Positions 45,633 through 59,454 of a stretch of 64,000 bases of DNA are shown here, piece after piece. The position numbers and the translations under genes were made by a program. Within the stretch, counting starts at the first letter, position 1, and each line of letters opens with the position of its first letter. Under the pieces are notes generated by a model. The model searched no databases and was not told where the DNA came from. It saw only the letters and a program-made list of their open reading frames with translations. The stretch spans positions 248,001 through 312,000 of the forward strand of contig JAJNNX010000053.1 in the NCBI GenBank assembly GCA_023159155.1, in the 5' to 3' direction. The stretch is from Ustulina deusta (lineage: Eukaryota; Ascomycota; Sordariomycetes; Xylariales; Xylariaceae).

Positions 45633-47176
45633 AGGGTCGCGGAGAGGATAGGATAGAACGGGTACGCAGGAGAGGAGGGGAGTGTTTTAGATTTCTTGTA
45701 CGAAGGTTTTTTTTTTGGTCCGAGCGCCGATCGGTTGGCCGGTCGATATTATATGTTCCCGTTTTTTTCCTGTATATATATGTCGCTGAGGTCGGCACTT
45801 TTATGATCTGTAGTTTTACACATCCTTGTGGAAGAAAAAGAAGATTTGTCGCGATTTGAGTTGTTATGGGGCTAGGCTTGTGAATTTTGTCCTTTTCTAA
45901 CCGTCATCGAGCAAGTCGCGCGAACCCGAGACTTGTCTATAGCGATTGAGACCGACCGTTTTAGTATATAAAGAAATCGATATTAAGTTCTCTTACTCTT
46001 TGATATATAGCTATTGTTATTATGTGCTGAAGGGTTACAGTAACCTGTACAGTTTAGAGAGGTTGAAAGCTATTAGAGACCTAGGGCCTAGACCTGGCAC
46101 ATGTAGGTGGGCTAAGATTGCGACTTACCAAGATCTCTGGCCCGCACGCAAAGATCTTCCAGGATCTACACTGCACGGTTAATCGCCACGGGCACCACGT
46201 TTCTGGTTCCCGGGTCCGGCTCCGCGGGATTGGCACGTCTGTGTAACAGAGGAGCAATTTGTATGTATGTAAGTAGGACTAGACCCGTCGGGCAACGACG
46301 GTAATTACGTATTGCATGTGGCTAGAGTTGATAACCCCGAGGGCTTGACACGGGGGGATATCTCCATTGTGCCATGAAAGTTCTTGAAATATTGGCTTGG
46401 TGCTGTTTCCTGCAATGATCTTGTCTTACGGGAAGTTAATTCGGTTGTTAATACTGGAAATATGGCTGAGAGAAAGTGAAGGATGAGAAATGTTATTTGG
46501 CAGTTCAATGATACGAGCATGGTCTTCAGATGATGTATATGTGCTTGAAGTACGGAACTGGAATGGAGCGAATGGCAGGCTTACACCAATTGTCATCAGA
46601 TGATTAGGAACATAATAGATGCCGACCCATGAAATATCTTCAACCTTTCCAGGTTTTATACCGCTATTCCATCTTTGAAGCCAAGAGAAGCTTGGGGATT
46701 AATTGGCTGCTCTTTTGGGCTATATGCTACACTACGACAAACTTCTTCGCTGGGGTGGATCTTGAATTCACTTCGTCGCTCCAAAATACCACTGTAGTAG
46801 AATGCTAACCGCCTTCAACCGGATAGTCCGGATAATAAATCCCGCTGCAGATATCTTAGACATATACCACCTCCCAATACAAAGACGATCTTTTCGCCCT
46901 CGCATTGCAGCTAAGACGATCCTAGTACCGCTAGACCCCGCATATGTGCAAAAGCGGTATCATGCGGCGAAGCTGAACTGAAATGAAGCTGGCTCTCAAG
47001 TAAAAAATTGGCATTGAACTAATCCAAAAAGATTACAGCACAGACCATATAAGAACGCTCTGCTGGCATAGGTGTTAGACCTTCCCCCCTCGTGCAATAC
47101 TCATAAGTCATTCCTGGAACAACCAGCAGTCTGGAAATATTCGGGGCTCGAAGTCGGAACCTCAAATCTCCCGTGA
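45633..47176. other. 1.5-kb intergenic region
   Basis: 3' flank of the LPMO and 5' flank of the esterase. No recognisable gene; short frames at 45946-46182 (+) and 46305-46520 (-) are unsupported. A T-run with TATATATATG near 45761-45783 may belong to the 3' UTR. Confidence 0.5.
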
Positions 47177-49122
47177 ATGAAGGGCCTGGCTCCAACTGCT
47201 GTCATGGCTCGAACGGCATGGAGCTTGTGCGTAATGCACTTCATTTTCGCCCTGGCTGTAAACGCCAACGACGCTCGTGTCAACTTCAAGAGCAGATGTC
47301 TCGCCTTCAAACCGGCATCTTATATCTCCAATGCGACGTTGAACCGACTTGAATATGTAACAGCAGGGACGAATCTCATGTTTCCAGGCAATGATGCGTC
47401 GTGTAACAGGCCGAGCCAGGTCGTGAATGTCGATTTATGTCGGGTCGCGCTATTTGTTCCGACGTCGCAGCGGTCTGGGTTTAATTACGAGCTGTGGCTT
47501 CCCGAGACTTGGAATGGGAGGACATTGGCAACCGGAAATGGCGGTATTGATGGGTGTTAGTCGACTTGAACTCAGGGCTGGCCGTGCGTGTCTAATATGA
47601 GATAGGCATCAAATATGAGGATATTGCATACGGCGCTGCCAACGGATTCTCAAGGTACAGCTCAGCTTTTGTTTACAGCTCATCTTGGTGGTTTTGGAAC
47701 TAACCTGGCATAACTAATCGATTGACAGTATGTACTGATATCCTCGATACAAGCCCGTCCGCACTGTTAGAATTGGTCGTCCTTTTTTTCGAGCAGGGGG
47801 GACAGGCTGGCATACTGCTAGAAATATTAATGTGAATTAGCCTTCGGCACAAACAACGGTCACAACGGAACTAGTGGCGTGACCTTCTACCAGAACGACG
47901 ATGTTGTGATTGACTTTAGCTGGAGGGCGTGAGTGTGCAGTCCATGTCGGCTCGTTGGACAGACGTCTCTGACTAACTTTCTAGACTTCATACATCTGTT
48001 ATAATCGGAAAGAAGCTCACATCGCTTATCTACGACAAGAGATTGGGGAAATCCTATTACATAGGATGTTCTTTGGGTGGTCGCCAAGGCATTGGAAATG
48101 CAGAGAAATTTCCCAAGGATTTCGATGGCATTGTGGCAGGGTCACCCGCTGTTGACTTCAATAGCCTTTACTCTTGGAGGGCCAGTTTCTTCCCTATAAC
48201 TGGAGATACAAAATCTCCAGATTTCATCTCTCCCAATACCTGGAAGACAACAATACACAATGAGGTTCTCAGACAATGCGATACCATCGATAGGGTCGAG
48301 GACGGCATCATTGAAGATCCGACACTGTGCCACGTCGATACTCAACGGCTTTTGTGTGGATATAACAACAGCACTTCGACAGATTGTCTTAGTGCAACGC
48401 AGGTGGAAAAAGCCAAGGCAATATTCGATGACTATCTCTGGCCCAATGGCACGCTTCTGTTCCCGCGGGTGACTCCAGGGGGAGAACTGTTAGCAGCAGA
48501 TGGACTTTACTCCGGAAATGCCTATGCCCCGTCAGTCGACTGGTTCAAGTACGTCATACTTGATCAGCCCTCCTGGGACCCGGCTACGTACACACAAGAT
48601 GACGCCGTACTTGCTATCCAGGAGAACCCGGCAGACACAGCCACTTGGCCATCCTCGTTAGCTGCATTTCAACGCCAAGGGGGCAAAATCATTTCGTATC
48701 ACGGACAGCAAGACCAGCAGATCACCTGCTTCAATTCGATTCGCTTCTGGGAGAGATTAGCGAATGGGGTAGACTACGATCTAGACAAGCTGGATGCGTT
48801 CTACCGCCTATTCCGGATCCCGGGTATGTTCCATTGTAGCGGTGGCCCAGGTGCTTGGACTTTCGGGCAAGGTGGGAGCGCTGCTGCGTATGGCATCCCG
48901 TTTGATAAAGATCATAACGTCCTTGCCGCGATAGTCGATTGGGTCGACAAGGGAGCAGCTCCGGAGGAAATTGTAGGGACCAAATTCGTAGATGACAGTG
49001 TTGGCGAGGGAATCATGTACCAACACCGTCATTGCAAGTACCCTTACCGAAGCACATATTCGGGTGACGGAGACCCTTTGGATATGAACAGCTGGAATTG
49101 TGTCAATGCTGGTAACTATTAA
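47177..49122 (+). CDS. Tannase/feruloyl-esterase family secreted hydrolase, apparently frameshifted
   Basis: Exons by homology logic: 47177-47555, 47606-47654, about 47841-47928 and 47985-49122. It has a signal peptide (AWSLCVMHFIFALAVNA). Exon 1/2 splicing recreates GNGGIDGCIKYEDIAYGAANGF, and exon 3 gives FGTNNGHNGTSG and DFSWRA. Exon 4 has GCSLGGRQG (Ser nucleophile), YHGQQDQQIT (Asp) and GMFHCSGGPGAW (His next to the Cys of the CS-D-HC motif). The family hydrolyses feruloyl, galloyl or chlorogenate esters of plant material outside the cell. Oddity: exon 2 ends in phase 2, but the only AG before TTCGGCACAAAC leaves one base too many (CC instead of C), and this intron is 186 nt, far longer than its neighbours (50-56). 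Either one extra C or an unusual micro-exon is present. It may be a fresh pseudogene or an assembly error. Confidence 0.8.
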
Positions 49123-50078
49123 ATAGGATGATGTCAAATTTGAATTGCCATAGGGCGTGTCTCCAAGGTACCTAAAGGCAACAAAACATGTTCATTCCGA
49201 TTCAATTTCTTCATAGGCACGTGAACCAATACATTCATAACGTAAAGTTAGACAGTCCAACCAGACCTTATTCCTCTCAACGCTATCGAGAACACCTACT
49301 TGCGTGTCATCAAATTCCTCGGCCCGGGAAATCCCAGACACACAAAATTACTGCTCACTATGTTGTCACCAACAGAGATCAGACGACAGCACGTCCGGTA
49401 TTGATTGCAGCACCGCCCGAATTTCTTACGGTACAGAATGTTAGTCTCGCCATCTTTGAAGCCGCTTTTACCCCTCCCCTGCATTATCTATTCGATCTAT
49501 ACTCGGCCATTTTCAAGAGCATGGTTAACCCCGTTAAGAGGAAGCAAATTTGAACTTTAGGTGACGACGTCTGGCGAATCTCACCCTTATCAAACCGCCG
49601 ATGCAACCTTGATAAAAAAATCGAACGATGACGACTTTTGGATCGGATAGTCCTTTCCATTAATTCACACCATTCCCACAAGCACTTTGCTCTTCCCTGC
49701 TTGGCCAATTCTTCCATAAAGCCCTCCACTCTAGAGACACCCGACCTGACAGGTAGGTCCTCCCCTCTTGTCTTGTCATCACTTCTAGATTCTCCCATCA
49801 AGGATACAATTGGGCATGATATTAATTTTGGCCAGCATCACTTACAATATTCGCAAGCTTGGGTACTTAGCTCATCAAACAACGGCTTAAAACCAACCCG
49901 TTCTACACCAACCCTTAAATCGCCCGCGTGCTACACTTCGCTTTGAGCTTCTCTCAACTATCTGCGATACTAGACAACATATCGCTATTATTAGTTGCGG
50001 GCAGGTAAGTATGTAACTGTCCCTATCTCCTGGCGTGCTACCCTTCTCCGCTAAACTTGGCCCTACGCAGACCCCGCC
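49123..50078. other. Intergenic, likely 5' leader of next gene
   Basis: No recognisable gene. GGGCAG|GTAAGT near 49999-50009 and CTACGCAG ending at 50070 could be a donor and acceptor of a 5'-UTR intron just before ATG 50079. Confidence 0.45.
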
Positions 50079-50840
50079 ATGATCTTTCTAATGGACGTCC
50101 ATTCAAATGCTATTGACGAGCTCTGCTCCAAATTAGACAAGGTTCTGAAAGGCATGAGCCTTGACATGGCAGATATCAAGCGAGCTGAGGAAGAAGGCAA
50201 AGATCTCAACTTGGAACTTGCGAAACAGGAATACCAGAAATCTACACCTATCCGCACAAATCAGGACTCTTACACCTACATGATCTGGCTTGTCAACAAA
50301 CTTGAGAAAAGGAAACATCCGGTGTTCGACAAACTTAGTGATCTGCGATTTGAACGACTCAGACGAATCCGGTTATTGGAAGCGTCGCCCGCGACACTTG
50401 TACAGCTGGGATCAAAACTTCAACAGGAGCTGCAGTGTCTCGAAGCACTTGAGGCGCGAGGAGAGGAGGTCCCCGAGACGTTTTACAGCCTGGGGAAGAA
50501 GCTGGAGAAGATAAACGGCGATATCCGAACGGTAACAAAGGATTTCGAAGCGTGCTTTCAACGGATAGCTACGTCGGCGGATCCTACACAGGTGCCTCAA
50601 GTCATCCAGCCTCGAGATGAGATAGAAGCCATACGTGCAACGCCAAGAGAGATTCCCATGGAAGCCGGGCAGTCGAGTAGGGGTTCGTTGGGCCAATATT
50701 TGATCGCTCTGGCAGCAGAGCAACGTTTGCTATACACTGAAAATTTTCTCAGGCAAAGTGTCACGGTTCGTGCTCCTGGTAGTTCCAGTATTGACCTATT
50801 GTTATGGCGCAAAGGGGGAAGTTCTTCCCATGCTAACTAG
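50079..50840 (+). CDS. Hypothetical helical (coiled-coil-like) protein
   Basis: Uninterrupted 253-aa frame, rich in Leu, Glu, Lys and Arg with few Cys or Gly. Long helical stretches are apparent (IDELCSKLDKVLKGM; MADIKRAEEEGKDLNLELAKQ; LVQLGSKLQQELQCLEALEARGEEV; FYSLGKKLEKINGDIRTVTKDFEACF), suggesting a coiled-coil or helical bundle. A second helix-rich piece, SLGQYLIALAAEQRLLY, precedes a polar tail. There is no signal peptide or transmembrane segment. No family is recognised. It is flanked by secreted carbohydrate-active enzymes but has no visible link to them. Confidence 0.65.
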   Translation: MIFLMDVHSNAIDELCSKLDKVLKGMSLDMADIKRAEEEGKDLNLELAKQEYQKSTPIRTNQDSYTYMIWLVNKLEKRKHPVFDKLSDLRFERLRRIRLLEASPATLVQLGSKLQQELQCLEALEARGEEVPETFYSLGKKLEKINGDIRTVTKDFEACFQRIATSADPTQVPQVIQPRDEIEAIRATPREIPMEAGQSSRGSLGQYLIALAAEQRLLYTENFLRQSVTVRAPGSSSIDLLLWRKGGSSSHAN

Positions 50841-51246
50841 TTCTGTTGTTCTAGTATAGAAACGGCACGGGCCCCTGGCGCGTGCCACTTAATCCCAGGC
50901 TTCGGCGCTGATTCGATAATATAGTTCCGTGACACAAAGCCTGCGTGGCGCAGGATCGGCAGCACGAGGCGAGCAGCATCGATCAAGAATTGAACGAGTG
51001 AGTGGTGAGGATGATTCGGAGTGATCATTCTTTCAAGGATAGCCTTTGGGGAAAACCAAGGATATGGTATACCTATCAAAGCGAGAAAATTGTAATGGTG
51101 AGAACATGGAGGGTGGGCTGTATGAGGGTGTTGTACGGAAGGCCTACGCGAAGGTCGTACGCGTGTTGGCGCGCTGAGAAGCTGTGGAACGAAGGTCTCG
51201 GTGAGGCTATTCAGCCCTCGCTAATCTCAGACATATTCGCGGCCAT
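50837..51246 (-). pseudogene. Possible disrupted hypothetical gene
   Basis: On the minus strand an ATG at 51246 (MAANMSEISEG) meets a TGA after 11 codons. The same frame then reads coding-like sequence (SARQHAYDLRVGLPYNTLIQ...), and a second frame continues as IGIPYPWFSPKAILERM...LIDAARLVLPILRHAGF... to a stop at 50837-50839. No clean GT-AG intron joins them. This could be a decayed gene or a wrongly read intron structure. It is tail-to-tail with the coiled-coil gene, overlapping by a few bases. No family recognised. Confidence 0.25.
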
Positions 51247-51861
51247 CGGAGGTTAGCAAGCCCCGATGGAGTTGTATATATAGACCAAGGTCAGCCTGCC
51301 ATACAAAGGGCTTCCGAATGGGCCATACGGACCTTGGCGACCTTAGTAGATTATTACAATATTAAGACCAATCTCCAAGCCCTTACCTAAGCCCTTGTTA
51401 TAAAGGATCAGGTGCTTCTTCCGAGAACAGGAACCTCCAGCCATCAGAAGTTAGTAAGCCAGCCCGATGGTTTCATCGCAATCTGGCATTTGTCATTGAT
51501 GCTCCGGTACCAGAGTTACCATTGCTAGCGAGCGAGATAGATAACCTAATTCGCGCGACAATTAACCTTTGCGGGATGGTTCGCCGCACCTAAAGACTGA
51601 TAATACGTAAACTGTTGATAACTATAGTGTGTGTGATGCCGTAGAAATGGGTTATATACGTAGTATATGTACTTCACGATTCACTCGCAAGAATATGTAC
51701 CTAACAAAAGTGCTATCCGCACATAGGGAACGAGCGTTCCCACCTCTCGACGCCTTTTGACTTTGCCGTCCGACTTGTCTCTAGACTAGCACTCTCGAGC
51801 CTAATTGGCAGGAGAGACTTCCCCCTAGACCGGAGCCAGCTACTGTCGGCGGCGTGAAAAC
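51247..51861. other. Intergenic downstream of the xylanase gene
   Basis: About 600 bp with no open frame of note. Presumably holds the 3' UTR of the xylanase on the minus strand. Confidence 0.4.
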
Positions 51862-54235
<2,374 letters not shown>

Positions 54236-55450
54236 ATGAAGGCCACACTTCTTGCCCCGATCATCGCCGCGGCCGGTGTTCGCGCCTCGCCTGCAGAGAT
54301 CGCCGAACGTCAGAGCTGCCCTGATATCTACGTCTTCGGCGCTCGTGAGACGACTGCTTCCCCCGGATATGGCACCGCCGGGGGGCTCGTAAACATGGTC
54401 TTGGCCGCGTACTCGGGCTCCCAATCCGCCGCCATCAACTATCCCGCTTGCGGTGGCCAAGCCTCCTGCGGCGGCGTCTCCTACGACCAGTCTGCGACCC
54501 AGGGAACTGCTGCCGTTGTGAGCGCCGTGACTAGCCTCAACAGTCAATGCCCAAGCACGCGGATTGTCCTTATTGGATATTCTCAGGTATAGGCCGTGTT
54601 ATATTTTTAGAGCATTTTCACACTTGGGTCGGCTCATGGCACTGCTGAATACTGATCATCGTCGCGAACAGGGTGGCCAGATCATGGACAACGCCCTCTG
54701 TGGCGGCGCCGGCGCTACTCTCACCGGCAATGCCCTTGCCGCCGTCAAGGCTGCCATCTTCATGGGCGATCCCCACAACATCGCCGGTCTGTCCTACAAC
54801 GTGGGCACTTGTACGGCTGGAGGGGTAAGTGAACAAACATCCTTGTATTATCTTGTCCTGGCAAGTTGCTCAGTCGATCAACGGTCGCGGACATCTCCCA
54901 GTAAAACGGGAGAATATATCTAAATATATAGAGTAAACTTCTGACATGGGACTGTAGTTTGCCGCTCGCCCCTCGGGCTTCCAGTGCTCGCCTGCTAGCC
55001 CGAGCCTCATCAAGTCGTACTGTGATAGCACGGACCCCTACTGCTGCAACGGCAACGACGCCAACTCACACCAGCAATATGTCGTCAAGTATGGCTCCCA
55101 GGCCCTCGCATTCATCGAGTCGTTGCTCGACGTAAGCCCCCCCTCCCCCCCTTCTCTTTCTGTGTGTGTCCTATCCATCAGAACCATCCATCACAAACCC
55201 GGGCGACCGCGATACAGTGAACAGTGAGGACAAGAATACAGCAAGAAACAAGAGAACATTGCTAATAGTGTATCGGGGGGTTCAGGGCTCCGGAGGAACA
55301 ACCCCGGATCCCGGAACTGGCGGCGGTACCGGCGACTGCTCGGTCGCGAAATGGGGCCAGTGCGGTGGCCAGGGCTACACCGGCTGCGCTACCTGCGCCT
55401 CGGGCGCCACGTGCCAGGCCCAGAGCCAATACTACTCCCAGTGCCTATAG
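54236..55450 (+). CDS. Acetylxylan esterase, CE5, with C-terminal CBM1
   Basis: Four exons: 54236-54586, 54672-54824, 54958-55131 and 55286-55450, introns of 85, 133 and 154 nt, 280 aa. Signal peptide [18 protein letters not shown], then a short pro-region and [20 protein letters not shown]. The catalytic Ser116 lies in the GYSQGG motif, which is completed across intron 1. [16 protein letters not shown] follows, then Asp194 in TDPYCC and His206 in DANSHQQY. Paired Cys match the cutinase-fold CE5 family. A Gly/Thr/Pro linker joins the CBM1 ([20 protein letters not shown]...), encoded by its own exon with the linker. It removes acetyl groups from xylan outside the cell and helps xylanase. Pairing with the divergent GH11 gene suggests co-expression. 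Confidence 0.96.
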
Positions 55451-57572
55451 TGCGGCGGCATTAGATATCTGGGCTAGACGTGCTGCTGTAAGTGCTTCTT
55501 TATCTCTCTTCGGACACCGTCCGCGTAGCAGAGGGGTCACATTAACGTCATTTTCTTCTACCTAGGGTCTTTTAGGTTGCACTGCGGCTACGCTGATGCG
55601 AGAATCTGGATATCCGCGTGTGGTGTGCGGTGTTGAGGACCCGGGCCGACGAGATCACGCTGGACTATCCGTTTTGCTGTAGATACTCTGCCTAGACTTC
55701 ATGTATATACGTGAGCATCTGCCTCTGCAGTTTGCGGGCAAGACCTACTCGGCGACCATTTCGACGTACAATCTGAGTTGTTACTTCATGAATATTCCGT
55801 TGAAATATCCACCTCCTACTAGCTAGATGATATGCCATCACCTCTTACCTACTTGCTGATCGTCTCCGATTAAGAGAAAAAGCGGGAAAGGGGATGTATT
55901 AAAGCGGTCAGGTCTTAGATGTACGCACAATCTCCGTCCAGGTTAATCCTTTCTCTATCCCCCCCGGTGCACCTAGGTGAGGTAGATCCGAGGTGATTTT
56001 AGGCTCGCCTCGTGACGACGCTGATGAAACAGCATGACTGCTTCTTTTGGCAAGTAGATAGATATTACTTCATCTACAAGAATGTTTTGAAGATCTACGT
56101 GGCATTGGTCATGCGAGAAGGGTGGGGATAACCTGATACAACCGCGGTCAGATATCATGTAGTGTGGATATACAAATGTGAATGTCGCTCTGCTGTGATG
56201 GCTGCAGTGTATATAGCTCTGCATTTACGACTTCATCGAATATCCAATATTATCACTCTACCCATACACCGCCTTCGCCAGATGCTGGCTGAAGACCACT
56301 AGGAAGATTTAAGTTAAGAAAATCTTGAACAGATCATTTGCTGGCTTCCTGTATAGTCCTTGACAGCAAAAGAGGTTTGTATCAAAGTTCAACTACAATA
56401 AATTCACAAAGGGAGCAAGGCTTAGGACATGCCTAAGGGGATAAGTATAGAAATTTGAGCTACCTATCAGAGCGAACAAGAACAGACGTGCTTACTCTCT
56501 CGGAATCAGTCCGGTGCAGCCGGTGCGTGGTCTTGGCATTCTTGGCTCTCTGATTGTCAGATCACGGAGATTGGAGATTTGTTTGCAGCGCAGACCATGA
56601 CGAGCAAACTGTCGTTGTTTGATGGAATTCGGGAAATGGGATGTCTATGCCTCCTGTCACTGTTCGTGTATGCCGCTATGATCAAGCCTGAAGTATAACT
56701 TTTATTTTATGATTGTGCCCGAATATGGGGAAGTGGGAAACACTGGGAACGGGAGCAGAGTGTAAGGTAATTGCTCAGATAATATGTAGTTGCAATGCAT
56801 TATACGATGTCACATGCCCACTATAATTTGAACTTGCTAGTGCTGTTGGCCAACGATCGATCACTATGATGGTAAGAAGCTACAGGTACCTTGAATATCC
56901 GAGAATAAATAAGACCAAATAAGGATGGCAGTCCCTCATCCAGACTTCACTTCAGTTGGTTGGAAATTACCCTACCTTCGCATTCGATTGACGCTGGCAG
57001 CCTATCACTGAGATAGCTACCAAGCTTCAAATGAGACCTCTCTTCTTGTGTGTACAAGGTGACCGCAGTGCTGGTCTCACATTGTAAACATGGAAATAGG
57101 ACGGCGGCATCGAAAGCCTTCGGAGTGACCGGAGGTCTGTAGATCTCCAGAGTGATGGCAGATTGACGTGAAGTTGGTTAGTTTTGAGTCAGCGATATAC
57201 CGAGCAGCTCGAGTGAGCTGTGTAGTGATTGGTCGAGATCATCGGGCTAGGTTAGTATACCATTGCTATTTTATAGAATAGAAACTGACTTGGGCAAAGT
57301 TTTTAGTCTCATCCTCACAGACTGCTCTAGAAAATCATATATTTTTCCGGCGTCAACGGTCGTGAGGTTTCGTAGCGTCAAATTGATATATCGTGCTTCT
57401 CACGTCAGTGACACTGTTCGCGGGTTGAAGGCGACAACCCTAGAACTTACTTCTAGTCAACATGCCCATTTCCTCCCACGACCTTGGAATCAGCCCTGAC
57501 AAGTCCATTATCGAATCTGCAAGCTCACTCATCAGCTCTCGACACAATTGCTGTGCCCCTACTGATGATTGT
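55451..57572. other. 2.1-kb intergenic region
   Basis: Convergent 3' flanks of the esterase and the helicase gene. No recognisable coding region; frames at 55973-56224 (-) and 57263-57644 (+) are short and featureless. No repeats stand out. Confidence 0.5.
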
Positions 57573-58893
57573 TTAAGATATAAGGTCTGCCACGTTCATA
57601 GGCATCTCATCAATCTGGGTCGAGTAGTATACTGTCGAAGTTAGCACTCAAGGTTAATCAATGCGAGAGAGCAATAGACTTACACTCAATGTCACGAAGA
57701 ATGCGCACATCTTCACTTGTAACAAAATTGATAGCAACGCCCTTGCGACCAAATCTTCCGCTTCGACCAATGCGGTGAATGTAGTTTTCACGGTTGCTGG
57801 GTAGGTCGTAGTTGATAACCAAGCTGACTTGTTGCACATCGATACCACGAGCCCAAACATCGGTAGAAATCAACACTCTGCTGTTGCCCTGTCTAAAGTC
57901 TTGCATAATGCTGTCTCGCTCTTTCTGGGGCATATCTCCGTGCATACTGCTGACGGTGAAGTTGGCTTCGCGCATCTTGTCGGTCAACCAGTCAACCTTG
58001 CGTCGGGTATTGCAGAAGATGACGGCTTGTGTGATGGTCAGGGTATCGTACAGGTCACAGAGGGTGTCGAATTTCCAGTCCTCTTTCTCGACTGCGATGA
58101 AGTATTGCTTCAGGCCTTCCAGGGTCAATTCGTCACGCTTGACCAGGATGCGCACAGGGTCAGTCATGAACTTAGTAGTCATGTCGAGAACATCGTAAGG
58201 CAGAGTAGCAGAGACAACGACGACTTGCGTGGCGGGTGGGAGGTATCGATAGACATCGTATATTTGCTCGCGGAAGCCTTGGTTGAGCAGTTCGTCGGCT
58301 TCGTCAAGCACGAGCATCTTGATATTCTTGGTGCGCAGGTGGCGGCGGCGGATCATGTCGGCGACACGGCCAGGAGTGCCCGAAACAATATGTTGGCCAT
58401 AGTCCAGCTTGCGAATGTCCTCGCCGACGTTGGTACCTCCAATACACGCATGGCATTGAACATTCATGTAGTCCCCGAGGGCCATGACAACGGACTGGAT
58501 CTGGGTAGCCAATTCACGGGTAGGAGAGAGGACGAGAGCCTGGGTCTCGCGGACGGCGGTATCGATGACCTGGAGCATGGAGATGGAGAAGGTAGCGGTC
58601 TTGCCCGTGCCGGACTGGGCCTGGGCGATGGTGTCGCGGCCCTTGCACACCTGCACGATCGCTCTGGACTGGACAGCGGACGGGGACTCGTAGCCGTACG
58701 CATAGATGCCTCGGAGGAGGTTCTCTGGCGACGTGGATTAGCGACACTCGATGACATGGGACTTGATGGCTGTCGTTTGTTGTTTACCTTTCAATGACAT
58801 GGCCTCGAAAGTGGGATGCACCGTGACCTCTTTGGAGGTGGAGAACTCCATCTTCTCGTCGGTGCGACGATCAATGCCACCGCCTTCCGCCAT
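57573..58893 (-). CDS. FAL1: DEAD-box RNA helicase, eIF4A-III/Fal1 type
   Basis: Exons 58893-58788, 58724-57684 and 57631-57573, introns of 63 and 52 nt, 401 aa. All DEAD-box motifs are seen: Q-motif region [34 protein letters not shown] (I), PTRELA (Ia), GG, TPGR (Ib), DEAD (II), SAT (III), [13 protein letters not shown] (IV), [14 protein letters not shown] (V) and [13 protein letters not shown] (VI). The C-terminal exon gives [19 protein letters not shown], the canonical eIF4A end. [24 protein letters not shown] and [22 protein letters not shown] favour the Fal1/eIF4A3 branch over translation eIF4A. It acts in the nucleus/nucleolus in rRNA maturation (yeast) or exon-junction complexes. It is divergent from PRP9. 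Confidence 0.95.
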
Positions 58894-59454
58894 ATCGACG
58901 ATTGTATCGGAAATACTTCGTTATAGATGAGACGATGTTGTCGTTGATGTAATATTGGTGATGGCGCGATGGGATATGACGAGGTTGTTGGTTTTTCTGG
59001 ATGAGACGAAGCTGAAGCTAAACAGGGCACGCTGATCCTCAAAATTTAGGTGGAGAAAAGATAATAGGGCCAGTTTAGTGGTCTAGGTACCTACCTAGCC
59101 TGATCCCTACCTAGGCATTTACTGGTCCCGGTGGGGGCGGTAGCAGCTACCTAGGTACCTAGAGCAATTCCTGCCCCGAAATAAATCTAATCGATAACGA
59201 GTAACCGGGTACATATAAACCAATATATGCATTATTTTACTGACAGATACCCGACCCTACCTCAGTTTCCTTTTGCCTCCCATAACTGTACAACATACCT
59301 ACACCTGCATCTGTATATCTGCGTTCTGCTAAGACGTCTACCGTTCGGCGCTCTATATTTGGCAATTCCTCCTGCTCCTAATCCAGAATAATAGGATCGG
59401 GCCTGAGGTTCATTTCGGTCTATTCTAGCGCTTAACAGGCGTGTAAAATCTATT
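58894..59454. promoter_or_regulatory. Shared upstream region of FAL1 and PRP9 with GGTACCTA palindromes
   Basis: 561 bp between divergent ATGs. At 59081-59162 there are several palindromic words (TAGGTACCTACCTAG, CTACCTAGG, ACCTAGGTACCTAG) in opposed orientation around GGTGGGGGCGG. Similar words recur near 33.9, 61.4 and 63.5-64.0 kb. Role unknown. Confidence 0.45.

Noticed and set aside
57829..58797. 322-codon plus-strand open frame
   Set aside because: It is antisense to the second exon of the DEAD-box helicase, whose motifs are complete. The long frame comes from codon bias.
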